From assembly GCF_000003605.2 (NCBI RefSeq), contig NW_003158491.1, positions 1 to 64,000 of the forward strand: a DNA stretch of 64,000 nucleotides. The letters are read 5' to 3'. The notes beneath the pieces are model-generated. The model did no database searches. It saw only the letters and a program-made list of their open reading frames with translations, and was not told the origin of the DNA. Of this stretch, positions 36,781 to 50,200 are shown in pieces. The first letter of the stretch is position 1, and each line of letters begins with the position of its first letter. A program made the position numbers and the translations under genes. Origin of the DNA: Saccoglossus kowalevskii (taxonomy: Eukaryota > Hemichordata > Enteropneusta > Harrimaniidae).

Positions 36781-39700
36781 ATGCCTCATATATAAGCAGA
36801 TTATCACAACAGCCAACCGAAAAATCGACAAAAATTGGTTACAAAGTTGTGAAAACCGATTGTAAAGTTGGTAGTTTCATTCGGAATTGGTACCTGTGAT
36901 ATCATATTAACAAGTCTCATAGTTAAAAGTTCGAAAATGTCTATAAATATTTGTTTTAAATACTGTTAAATTACCGTACTGTTACTGCAAGTATGTAGAG
37001 GTCATAGGTCAATTCTAGAAGTTACCTGTGCCAGCAATATCGGTTTTAAAACATGCAAAAACATGAAATAGCGGCCAATTCGGCTTAATTTCAAATAATC
37101 CTTGCAGCTATGTGGTTAGGTCACCGACAAATGTTTAAAGTAAAGCACAATCGGGCCTGGTTAGTACTTGCATGGGAGACTCCCTCAGTAAACGATCTGT
37201 TGAATTTTTTTTCATCACACACATGTAAAACATATAAAACAACGTTCCTGCATTCTTTCTTACTGTGATGTCAATCATTTATAGTGGAAAATCGCGCAAT
37301 TGTTGTAACTATTTTAATTTAATAAAAAGTTTTCAAAATCCTTCTAATTTTCAAGAACAAGTTGTTTATGTCGTCGGCACGTAGTGGGTTTTAAGCTGTT
37401 AACACACCGTTCAAAGTTGTTTAAAGTGATTGCAAAGTTGTGCAAAGTTATTACAAAGTTGGTAGATGTATTCGTATGTATGACCTAAGTTGTTGGCATA
37501 TAGAAACGCGCAGTTGTAAAGTCGACAAATTTGATAAAATCAGTTGAAAGCTGCCTATAGATGTTTACATGAGCTGACTGTAAACTGTTAGAAAACAGGG
37601 TGCAAAGTTAAAAAAACGAACGAAATGTTGGCGAAGAAGCTTATATATTTATCCTAATTCATTGTAATGACAACCCCGCAGTTAAATGTTGAACACATTA
37701 AGTAAATGTATCGATAATGCCTCATATATAAGCAGATTATCACAACAGCCAACCAAAAAATCGACAAAAATTAGTTATAAAGTTGTGAAAAGCGATTGTG
37801 AAGATGGTAGTTTCATTCGGAATTGCTACGTGTGATATCAAATTAACAAGTCTCATAGTTAAAAGTTCGGAAATGTGAATAAATATTGTTTTAAATACTG
37901 TTAAATTACCGTACTGTTACTCCAAGTATGTAGAGGTCATAGGTCAATTCAAGAAGTTACCTGTGCCAGCGATATCGATTTTAAAACATGCAAAAACATG
38001 AAATAGCCGCCAAATCAGCTTAATTTCAAATAGTCCATGCAGCTCTGTGGTTAGGTCACCGACAAATGTTTAAAGTAAAGAACAATCGGGCCTGGTTAGT
38101 ACTTGCATGGGATACTCCCTCAGTAACCAAGCTGTGGAATTTTTTTTCATCACACACATGTAAAAAATATAAAACAACGTTCCTGCATTCTTTCTTACTG
38201 TAATGTCAATCATTTATAGCGGAAAATCGCGGAATTGTTGTAACTATTTTAATTTAATAAAAAGTTTTCAAAATCCTTCTAATTTTCAAGAACAAGTTGT
38301 TTATGTCGTCGGCACGTAGTGGGTTTTAAGCTGTTAACACACCGTTCAAAGTTGTTTAAAGTGATTGCAAAGTTGTGCAAAGTTATTACAAAGTTGGTAG
38401 ATGTATTCGTATGTATGACCTAAGTTGTTGGCATATAGAAACGCGCAGTTGTAAAGTCGACAAATTTAATAAAATCAGTTGAAAGATGCCTATAGATGTT
38501 TACATGAGCTGACTGTAAACTGTTAGAAAACAGGGTGCAAAGTTGAAAAACGAACGAAATGTTGGCGAAGAAGCTTGTATATTTATTCTAAGTCATTGTA
38601 ATGACAACCCCGCAGTTAAATGTTGAAAATATTAAGTAAATGTATCGATAATGCCTCATATATAAGCAGATTATCACAACAGCCAACCGAAAAATCGACA
38701 AAAATTAGTTATAAAGTTGTGAAAAATCGATTGTAAAGATGGTAGTTTCATTCGGAATTGCTACGTGTGATATCAAATTAACAAATCTCATAGTTAAAAG
38801 TTCGGAAATGTGAATAAATATTTTTTTAAATACTGATAAATTACCGTACTGTTACTCCAAGTATGTAGAGGTCATAGGTCAATTCTAGAAGTTACCTGTG
38901 CCAGCGATATCGATTTTAAAACATGCAAAAACATGAAATAGCCGCCAAATCGGCTTAATTTCAAATAATTCATGCACCTGTGTGGTTAGGTCACCGACAA
39001 ATGTTTAAAGTAAAGCACAATCGGGCGTTGTTAGTACTTGCATGGGAGACTCCCATCAGTAAACAAGCTGTTGATTTTTTTTTCATCACACACATGTAAA
39101 AACATATAAAAATAACGTTCCTGCATTCTATCTTACTGTGATGTCAATCATTTATAGCGGAAAATCGCGGAATTGTGTAACTATTTTAATTTAATAAAAA
39201 GTTTTCAAAATCCTTCTAATTTTCAAGAACAAGTTGTTTATGTCATCGGCACGTAGTGGGTTTTAAGCTGTTAACACACCGTTCAAAGTTGTTTAAAGTG
39301 ATTGCAAATTTGTGCAAATTTATTACAAAGTTGGTAGATGTATTCGTATGTATGACCTAAGTTTTTGGCATATAGAAACGCGCAGTTGTAAAGTCGACAA
39401 ATTTAATAAAATCAGTTGAAAGCTGCCTATAGATGTTTACATGAGCTGACTGTAAACTGTTAGAAAACAGTGTGCAAAGTTGAAAAAACGAACGAAATGT
39501 TGGCGAAGAAGCTTGTATATTTATCCTAAGTCATTGTAATGACAACCCCGCAGTTAAATGTTGAAAACATTAAGTAAATGTATCGATAATGCCTCATATA
39601 TAAGCAGATTATCACAACAGCCAACCGTAAAATCGACAAAAATTAGTTACAAAGTTGTAAAAAGCGATTGTAAAGTTGGTAGTTTCATTTGGAATTGGTA

Positions 39701-40199
39701 CCTGTGATATCATATTAACAAGTCTCATAGTTAAAAGTTCTATAATGTGAATAAATATTTTGTTAAATACTGTTAAATTACCGTACTGTTACTCCAAGTA
39801 TGTAGAGGTCATAGGTCAATTCTAGAAGTTACCTGTGCCAGCAATATCGATTATAAAACATGCAAAAACATGAAATAGCCGCCAATTCGGCTTAATTTCA
39901 AATAATCCTTGCAGCTATGTGGTTAGGTCACCGACAAATATTTAAGGTAAAGCACAATGGGGCCTGGTTATTACTTGCATGGGAGACTCCCTCAGTAAAC
40001 AAGCTGTTGAATTTGTTTTCATCACACACATGTAAAACATATAAAACAACGTTCTTGCATTCTTTTTTACTGTGATGTCAATCATTTATAGTGAAAAATC
40101 GCGGAATTGTTGTAACTATTTTAATTTAATAAAAAGTATTCAAAATCCTTCTAATTTTCAAGAACAAGTTGTTTATGTCGTCGGCACGTAGTGGGTTTT

Positions 40200-40500
40200 A
40201 AGCTGTTAACGTTCAAAGTTGTTTAAAGTGATTGCAAAGTTGTGCAAAGTTATTACAAAATTGGTAGATGTATTCGTATGTATGACCTAAGTTGTTGGCA
40301 TATAGAAACGCGCAGTTGTAAAGTCGACAAATTTAATAAAATCAGTTGAAAGCTGCCTATAGATGTTCACATGAGCTGACTGTAAACTGTTAGAAAACAG
40401 GGTGCAAAGTTGAAAAAACGAACGAAATTTTGGCGAAGAAGCTTGTATATTTATCCTAAGTCATTGTAATGACAACCCCGCAGTTAAATATTGAAAACAT
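40200..40500 (+). repeat. Segment with 7-bp deletion shared with 49,550-49,850
   Basis: GCTGTTAACGTTCAAAG lacks the ACACACC present in other units and recurs 9,349 bp away (10 monomers) at 49,551. Three further variants travel with it: ACAAAATTGG, CGAAATTTTGGCG and GTTAAATATTG. The two segments share a recent common source. Confidence 0.8.
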
Positions 40501-42832
40501 TAAGTAAATTTATCGATAATGCCTCATATATAAGCAGATTATCACAACAGCCAGCCGAAAAATCGACAAAAAATAGTTACAAAGTTTGTGAAAAGCGATT
40601 GTAAAGTTGGTAGTTTCATTCGGAATTGGTACCTGTGATATCATATTAACAAGTCTCATAGTTAAAAGTTCGAAAATGTGAATAAATAGTTTTGTTAAAT
40701 ACTGTTAAATTACCGTACTGTTACTCCAAGTATGTAGAGGTCATAGGTCAATTCTAGAAGATACCTGTGCCAGCGATATTGATTTTAAAACATGCAAAAA
40801 CATGAAATAGCCGTCAAATCGGCTTAAATTCATATAATTGATGCACCTGTGTGGTTAGGATACCGACACATTTTTAAAGTAAAGCACAATCGTGCGTGGT
40901 TAGTACTTGCATGTGAGACTCCCTCAGTAAACAAGCTGTTGATTTGTTTTTCATCACACACATGTAAAACATATAAAACAACGTTCCTGCATTCTTTCTT
41001 ACTGTGATGTCAATTATTTATAGCGGAAAATCGCGGAATTGTTGTAACTATTTTAATTTAATAAAAAGTTTTCAAAATCCTTCTAATTTTCAAGAACAAG
41101 TTGTTTATGTCGTCGGCACGTAGTGGGTTTTAAGCTATTAACACACCGTTCAAAGTTGTTTAAAGTGATTGCAAAGTTGTGCAAAGTTATTACAAAGTTG
41201 GTAGATGTATTCGTTTGTATGACCTAAGTTGTTGGCATATAGAAATACGCAGTTGTAAAGTCGACAAATTTAATAAAATCAGTTGAAAGCTGCCTATAGA
41301 TGTTCACATGAGCTGACTGTAAACTGTTAGAAAACAGGGTGCAAAGTTGAAAAAACGAACGAAATGTTGGCGAAGAAGCTTGTATATTTATCCTAAGTCA
41401 TTGTAATGACAACCCCGCAGTTTAAATGTTGAAAACATTAAGTAAATGTGTCGATAATGCCTCATATATAAGCAGATTATCAAAACAGCCAACCGAAAAA
41501 TCGACAAAAATTAGTTACAAAGTTGTGAAAAGCGATTGTAAAGTTGGTAGTTTCATTCGGAATTGGTACCTGTGATATCATATTAACAAGTCTCATAGTT
41601 AAAAGTTCGAAAATGTGAATAAATAGTTTTGTTAAATACTGTTAAATTACCGTACTGTTACTCCAAGTATGTAGAGGTCATAGGTCAATTCTAGAAGTTA
41701 CCTGTGCCAGCGATATCGATTTTAAAACATGCAAAAACATGAAATAGCCGCCAAATCGGCTTAAATTCAAATAATTGATGCACCTGTGTGGTTAGGATAT
41801 CGACAAATGTTTAAAGTAAAGCACAATCGGGCTAGGTTAGTACTTTCATGGGAGACTCCCTCAATAAACAAGCTGTTGAATTTATTTTCATCACACACAT
41901 GTAAAACATATAAAACAACGTTCCTGCATTCTTTCTTACTGTGATGTCATTCATTTATAGTGGAAAATCGCGGAATTGTTGTAACTATTTTAATTTAATA
42001 AAAAGTTTTCAAAATCCTTCTAATTTTCAAGAACAAGTTGTTTATTTCGTCGGCACGTAGTGGGTTTAAAGCTGTTAACACACCGTTCAAAGTTGTTTAA
42101 AGTTATTGCAAAGTTGTGTAAAGTTATTACAAAGTTGGTAGATGTATTTGTATGTATGACCTAAGTTGTTGGCATACAGAAACGCGCAGTTGTAAAGTCG
42201 ACAAATTTAATAAAATCAGTTGAAAGCTGCCTATAGATGTTTACATGTGCTGACTGTAAACTGTTAGAAAACAGGGTGCAAAGTTGAAACAACGAACGAA
42301 ATGTTGGCGAAGAAGCTTGTATATTTATTCTACGTCATTGTAATGACAACCCCTCAGTTAAATGTTGAAAACATTAAGTAAATGTATCGATAATGCCTCA
42401 TATATAAGCAGATTATAACAACAGCCAACCGAGAAATCGACAAAAATTAGTTACAAAGTTGTGAAAAGCGATTGTAAAGTTGGTAGTTTCATTCGGAATT
42501 GGTACCTGTGATATCATATTAACAATTCTCATAGTTAAATGTTCGAAAATGTGAATAAATATTTTTAGTAAAAACTGTTAAATTACCGTAATGTTACTCC
42601 AAGTATGTAGAGGTCATAGGTCAATTCCAGAAGTTACCTGTGCCAGCGATATCGATTTTAAAACATGCACAAACATGAAATAGCCGCCAAATCGGCTTAG
42701 TTTCAAATAATCCATGCAGCTGTGTGGTTAGGTCACCGACAAATGTTTAAAGTAAAGCACAATCCGGCGTGGTTAGTACTTGCATGTGAGACTCCCTCAG
42801 TAATCGAGCTGTTGAATTTTTTTTCATCACAC

Positions 42833-44263
42833 ACATGTAAAACATATAAAACAACGTTCCTGCATTCTTTCTTACTGTGATGTCAATCATTTATAGTGGA
42901 AAATCGCGGAATTGTTGTAACTATTTTAATTTAATAAAAAGTTTTCAAAATCCTTCTAATTTTCAAGAACAAGTTGTTTATGTCGTCGGCACGTAGTGGG
43001 TTTTAAGCTGTTAACACGCCGTTCAAAGTTGTTTAAAGTGATTGCAAAGTTGTGCAAAGTTATTACAAAGTTGGTAGATGTATTCGTATGTATGACCTAA
43101 GTTGTTGGCATATAGAAACGCGCAGTTGTAAAGTCGACAATTTTAATAAAATCAGTTGAAAGCTGCCTATAGATGTTCACATGAGCTGACTGTAAACTGT
43201 TAGAAAACAGGGTGCAAAGTTGAAAAAACGAACGAAATGTTGGCGAAGATGATTGTATATTTATCCTAAGTCATTGTAATGACAACCCCGCAGTTTAATG
43301 TTGAAAACATTAAGTATATGTACCGATAATGCCTCATATATAAGCAGATTATCACAACAGCCAACCGAAAAATCGACAAAAAATGGTTACAAAGTTGAGA
43401 AAAGCGATTGTAAAGTTGGAAGTTTCATTCGGAATTGGTACCTGTGATATCATATTAACAAGTCTCATAGTTAAAAGTTCGAAAATGTGAATAAATATTT
43501 TTGTTAAAAACTGTTAAATTACCGTACTGTTACTCCAAGTATGTAGAGGTCATAGGTCAATTCTAGAAGTTACCTGTGCCAGCGATATCGATTTTAAAAC
43601 ATGCAAAAACATGAAATAGCCGCCAAATCGGCTTAATTTCAAATAATCCATGCAGCTGTGTGGTTAGTTCAACGACAAATATTTAAAGTAAAGCACAATC
43701 GGGCGTGGTTAGTACTTGCATGTGAGACTCCCTCAGTAATCGAGCAGTTGAATTTTTTTTAATCACACACATGTAAACCATATAAAACAACGTTCCTGCA
43801 TTCTTTCTTACTGTGATGTCAATCATTTATAGTGGAAAATCGCGGAATTGTTGTAACTATATTAATTTAATAAAAGTTTTCAAAATCCTTCTAATTTTCA
43901 AGAACAAGTTGTTTATGTCGTCGGCACGTAGTGGGTTTTAAGCTGTTAACACACCGTTCAAAGTTGTTTAAAGTGATTGCAAAGTTGTGCAAAGTTATTA
44001 CAAAGTTGGTAGATGTATTCGTATGTATGACCTAAGTTGTTGGCATATAGAAACGCGCAGTTGTAAAGTCGACAATTTTAATAAAATCAGTTGAAAGCTG
44101 CCTATAGATGTAAACATGAGCTGACTGTAAACTGTTAGAAAACAGGGTGCAAAGTTGAAAAAACGAACGAAATGTTGGCGAAGAAGCTTGTATATTTATC
44201 TAAGTCATTGTAATGACAACCCCGCAGTTAAATGTTGAAAACATTAAGTAAATATGTCGATAA
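42833..44263 (+). repeat. Long-range duplicated block, second copy
   Basis: Partner of 35,350-36,780. The few differences include GATGATTG for GATGCTTG (near 43250), GGAAGTTTC for GGTAGTTTC, and a missing C in TTATCTAAG (near 44198). The low divergence implies that the event is recent compared with the age of most monomers in the array. Confidence 0.85.
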
Positions 44264-47200
44264 TGCCTCATATATAAGCAGATTATCACAACAGCCAACC
44301 GAAAAATCGACAAAAATTAGTTACAAAGTTGTGAAAAGCGATTGTAAAGTTGGTAGTTTCAGTCGGAATTGGTACCTGTGATATCATATTAACAAGTCTC
44401 ATAGTTAAAAGTTCGAAAATGTGAATAAATAGTTTTGTTAAATACTGTTAAATTACCGTACTGTTACTCCAAGTATGTAGAAGTCATAGGTCAATTCTAC
44501 AAGTTACCTGTGCCAGCGATATCGATTTTAAAACATGCAAAAACATGAAATAGCCGCCAAATCGGCTTAAATTCAAATAGTTGATGCACCTGTGTGGTTA
44601 GGTCACCGACAAATGTTTAAAGTAAAGCACAATCGGGCGTGGTTAGTACTTGCATGTGAGACTCCTTCAGTAATCGAGCTGTTGAATTTTGTTTCATCAC
44701 ACACGTGTAAAACACATAAAACAACGTTCCTGCATTCTTTCTTACTGTGATGTCAATCATTTATAGTGGAAAATCGCGGAATTGTTGTAACTATTTTAAT
44801 TTAATAAAAAGTTTTCAAAATCCTTCTAATTTTCAAGAACAAGTTGTTTATGTCGTCGGCACGTAGTGGGTTTTAAGCTGTTAACACACCGTTCAAAGTT
44901 GTTTAAAGTGATTGCAAAGTTGTGCAAAGTTATTACAAAGTTGGTAGATGTATTCGTATGTATGACCTAAGTTGTTGGCATATAGAAACGCGCAGTTGTA
45001 AAGTCGACAATTTTAATAAAATCAGTTGAAAGCTGCCTATAGATGTTCACATGAGCTGACTGTAAACTGTTAGAAAACAGTGTGCAAAGTTGAAAAAACG
45101 AACGAAATGTTGGCGAAGAAGCTTGTATATTTATCCTAAGTCATTGTAATGACAACCTCGCAGTTAAATGTTGAAAACATTAAGTAAATATGTCGATAAT
45201 GCCTCATATATAAGCAGATTATCACAACAGCCAACCGAAAAATCGACAAAAATTAGTTACAAAGTTGTGAAAAGCGATTGTAAAGTTGGTAGTTTCAGTC
45301 GGAATTGGTACTTGTGATATCATATTAACAAGTCTCATAGTTAAAAGTTCGAAAATGTGAATAAATAGTTTTGTTAAATACTGTTAAATTACCGTACTGT
45401 TACTCCAAATATGTAGAGGTCATAGGTCAATTCTAGAAGTTACCTGTGCCAGCGATATCGATTTTAAAACATGCACAAACATGAAATAGCCGCCAAATCG
45501 GCTTAATTTCATATAATCCATGCAGCTGTGTGGTTAGGTCACCGACAAATGTTTAAAGTAAAGCACAATCGGGCCTGGTTTAGTACTTGCATGGGAGACT
45601 CCCTCAGTAGACGAGCTGTTGAATTTTTTTTCATCACACACATGTAAAACATATAAAACAACGTTCCTTCATTCTTTCTTACTGTGATGTCAATCATTTA
45701 TAGTGGAAAATCGCGGAATTGTTGTAACTATTTTAATTTAATAAAAAGTTTTCAAAATCCTTCTAATTTTCAAGAACAAGTTGTTTATGTCGTCGGCACG
45801 TAGTGGGTTTTAAGCTGTTAACACACCGTTCAAAGTTGTTTAAAGTGATTGCAAAGTTGTGCAAAGTTATTACAAAGTTGGTAGATGTATTCGTATGTAT
45901 GACCTAAGTTGTTGGCATATAGAAACGCGCAGTTGTAATGTCGACAAATTTAATAAAATCAGTTGAAAGCTGCCTATAGATGTTTACATGAGCTGACTGT
46001 AAACTGTTAGAAAACAGTGTGCAAAGTTGAAAAAACGAACGAAATGTTGGCGAAAAAGCTTGTATATTTATCCTAAGTCATTGTAATGACAACCTCGCAG
46101 TTAAATGTTGAAAACATTAAGTAAATGTATCGATAATGCCTCATATATAAGCAGATTATCACAACAGCCAACCGAAAAATCGACAAAAAATAGTTACAAA
46201 GTTGTGAAAAGCGATTGTAAAGTTGGTAGTTTCATTCGGAATTGGTACCTGTGATATCATATTAACAAGTCTCATAGTTAAAAGTTCGAAAATGTGAATA
46301 AATAATTTTGTTAAATACTGTTAAATTACCGTACTGTTACTCCAAGTATGTAGAGGTCATAGGTCAATTCTAGAAGTTGCCTGTGCCAGCGTTATCGATT
46401 TTAAAACATGCAAAAACATGAAATAGCCGCCAAATCGGCTTAATTTCAAATAATTCCTGCACCTGTGTGGTTAGGTCACCGACAAATGTTTAAAGTAAAG
46501 CACAACCGGGTGTGGTTAGTACTTGCATGGGAGACTCCCTCAGTAAACAAGCTGTTGAATTTTTTTTCATCACACACATGTAAAACATATAAAACAACGT
46601 TCCTGCATTCTTTTTTACTGTGATGTCAACCATTTATAGTGGAAAATCGCGGAATTGCTGTAACTATTTTAATTTAATAAAAGTTTTCAAAATCCTTCTA
46701 ATTTTCAAGAACAAGTTGTTTATGTCGCCAGCACGTAGTGGGTTTTAAACTGTTAAAACACCGTTCAAAGTTGTTTAAAGTGATTGCAAAGTTGTGCAAA
46801 GTTGTTACAAAGTTGGTAGATGTATTCGTATGTATGACCTAAGTTGTTGGCATATAGAAACGCGCAGTTCTAAAGTCGACAAATTTAATAAAATCAGTTG
46901 GAAGCTGCCTATAGATGTTCACATGAGCTGACTGTAAACTGTTAGAAAACAGGGTGCAAAGTTGAAAAAACGAACGAAATGTTGGCGAAGAAGCTTGTAT
47001 ATTTATCCTAAGTCATTGTAATGACAACCCCGCAGTTAAATGTTGAAAACATTAAGTAAATGTACCGATAATGCTCATATATAAGCAGATTATCACAACA
47101 GCCAACCGAAAAATCGACAAAAAATGGTTACAAAGTTGTGAAAAGCGATTGTAAAGTTGGTAGTTCATTCGGAATTGGTACCTGTGATATCATATTAACA

Positions 47201-50200
47201 AGTCTCATAGTTAAAAGTTCGAAAATGTGAATGAATATTTTTGTTAAAAACTGTTAAATTACCGTACTGTTACTCCAAGTATGTAGAGGTCATAGGTCAA
47301 TTCTAGAAGTTACCTGTGCCAGCGATATCGATTTTAAAACATGCAAAAACATGAAATAGCCGCCAAATCGGCTTAATTTCAAATAATCCATGCACCTGTG
47401 TGGTTAGGTCACTGACAAATGTTTAAAGTAAAGCACAATCGGGCGTGGTTAGTACTTGCATCTGAGACCCCCTCAGTAATCGAGCTGCTGAATTTTTTTT
47501 CATCACACACATGTAAACCATATAAAACAACGTTCCTGCATTCTTTCTTACTGTGATGTCAATCATTTATAGTGGAAAATCGCGGAATTGTTGTAACTAT
47601 TTTAATTTAATAAAAAGTTTTCAAAATCATTCTAATTTTCAAGAACAAGTTGTTTATGTCGTCGGCACGTAGTGGGTTTTAAGCTGTTAACACACCGTTC
47701 AAAGTTGTTTAAAGTGATTGCAAAGTTGTGCAAAGTTATTACAAAGTTGGTAGATGTATTCGTATGTATGACCTAAGTTGTTGGCATATAGAAACGCGCA
47801 GTTGTAAAGTCGACAAATTTAATAAAATCAGTTGAAAGCTGCCTATAGATGTTCACATGAGCTGACTGTAAACTGTTAGAAAACAGGGTGCAAAGTTGAA
47901 AAAACGAACGAATGTTGGCGAAGATACTTGTATATTTATCCTAAGTCATTGTAATGACAACCCCGCAGTTAAATGTTGAAAACATTAAGTATATGTACCG
48001 ATAATGCCTCATATATAAGCAGATTATCACAACAGCAACCGAAAAATCACAAAAAATGGTTACAAAGTTGTGAAAAGCGATTGTAAAGTTGGTAGTTTCA
48101 TTCGGAATTGGTACCTGTGATATCATATTAACAAGTCTCATAGTTAAAAGTTCGAAAATGTGAATAAATATTTTTGTTAAAAACTGTTAAATTACCGTAC
48201 TGTTACTCCAAGTCTGTAGAGGTCATAGGTCAATTCTAGAAGTTACCTGTGCCAGCGATATCGATTTTAAAACATGCACAAACATGAAATAGCCGCCAAT
48301 TCGGCTTAATTTCAAATATTCCATGCAGCTGTGTGGTTAGGTCACCGACAAATGTTTAAAGTAAAGCACAATCGGGCGTGGTTAGTACTTGCATGTGAGA
48401 CTCCCTCAGTAATCGAGCTGCTGAATTTTTTTTCATCACACACATGTAAACCATATAAAACAACGTTCCTGCATTCTTTCTTACTGTGATGTCAATCATT
48501 TATAGTGGAAAATCGCGGAATTGTTGTAACTATTTTAATTTAATAAAAAGTTTTCAAAATCGTTCTAATTTTCAAGAACAAGTTGTTTATGTCGTCGGCA
48601 CGTAGTGGGTTTTAAGCTGTTAACACACCGTTCAAAGTTGTTTAAAGTGATTGCAAAGTTGTGCAAAGTTATTACAAAGTTGGTAGATGTATTCGTATGT
48701 ATGACCTAAGTTGTTGGCATATAGAAACGCGCAGTTGTAAAGTCGACAAATTTAATAAAATCAGTTGAAAGCTGCCTATAGATGTTCACATGAGCTCACT
48801 GTAAACTGTTAGAAAACAGGGTGCAAAGTTGAAAAAACGAACGAAATGTTAGCGAAGATGCTTGTATATTTATCCTAAGTCATTGAAATGACAACCCCGC
48901 AGTTAAATGTTGAAAACATTAAGTAAATGTATCGATAATGCCTCATATATAAGCAGATTATCATAACAGCCAACCGAAAAAGCGACAAAAAATGGTTACA
49001 AAGTTGTGAAAACCGATTGTAAAGTTGGTAGTTTCATTCGGAATTGGTACCTGTGATATCATATTAACAAGTCTCATAGTTAAAAGTTCGAAAATGTCTA
49101 TAAATATTTGTTTAAATACTGTTAATTTACCGTACTGTAACTCCAAGTATGTAGAGGTCACAGGTCAATTCTAGAAGTTACCTGTGCCAGCGATATCGAT
49201 TTTAAAACATGCAAAAACATGAAATAGCCGCCAAATCGGCTTAATTTCAAATAATCCATGCAGCTGTGTGGTTAGGTCACCGACAAATGTTTAAAGTAAA
49301 GCACAATCGGGCGTGGTTAGTACTTGCATGTGATACTCCCTCAGTAATCGAGCTGTTGAATTTTTTGTCATCACACACATGTAAAACATATAAAACAACG
49401 TTCCTGCATTCTTTCTTACTGTGATGTCAATTATTTATAGCGGAAAATCGCGGAATTGTTGTAACTATTTTAATTTAATAAAAAGTTATCAAAATCCTTC
49501 TAATTTTCAAGAACAAGTTGTTTATGTCGTCGGCACGTAGTGGGTTTTAAGCTGTTAACGTTCAAAGTTGTTTAAAGTGATTGCAAAGTTGTGCAAAGTT
49601 ATTACAAAATTGGTAGATGTATTCGTATGTATGACCTAAGTTGTTGGCATATAGAAACGCGCAGTTCTAAAGTCGACAAATTTAATAAAATCAGTTGGAA
49701 GCTGCCTATAGATGTTCACATGAGCTGACTGTAAACTGTTAGAAAACAGGGTGCAAAGTTGAAAAAACGAACGAAATTTTGGCGAAGAAGCTTGTATATT
49801 TATCCTAAGTCATTGTAATGACAACCCCGCAGTTAAATATTGAAAACATTAAGTAAATGTATCGATAATGCCTCATATATAAGTAGATTATCACAACAGC
49901 CAACCGAAAAATCGACAAAAAATAGTTACAAAGTTGTGAAAAGCGATTGTAAAGTTGGTAGTTTCATTCGGAATTGGTACCTGTGATATCATATTAACAA
50001 GTCTCATAGTTAAAAGTTCGAAAAGGTGAATAAATATTTTTTTTAATTACTGTTAAATTACCGTACTGTAACTCCAAGTATATAGAGGTCATAGGTCAAT
50101 TCTAGAAGTTACTTGTGCCAGCGATATCGATTTTAAAACATGCAAAAACATGAATAGCCGCAAAATCGGCATAATTTCAAATAATCCTTGTAGCTATGTG

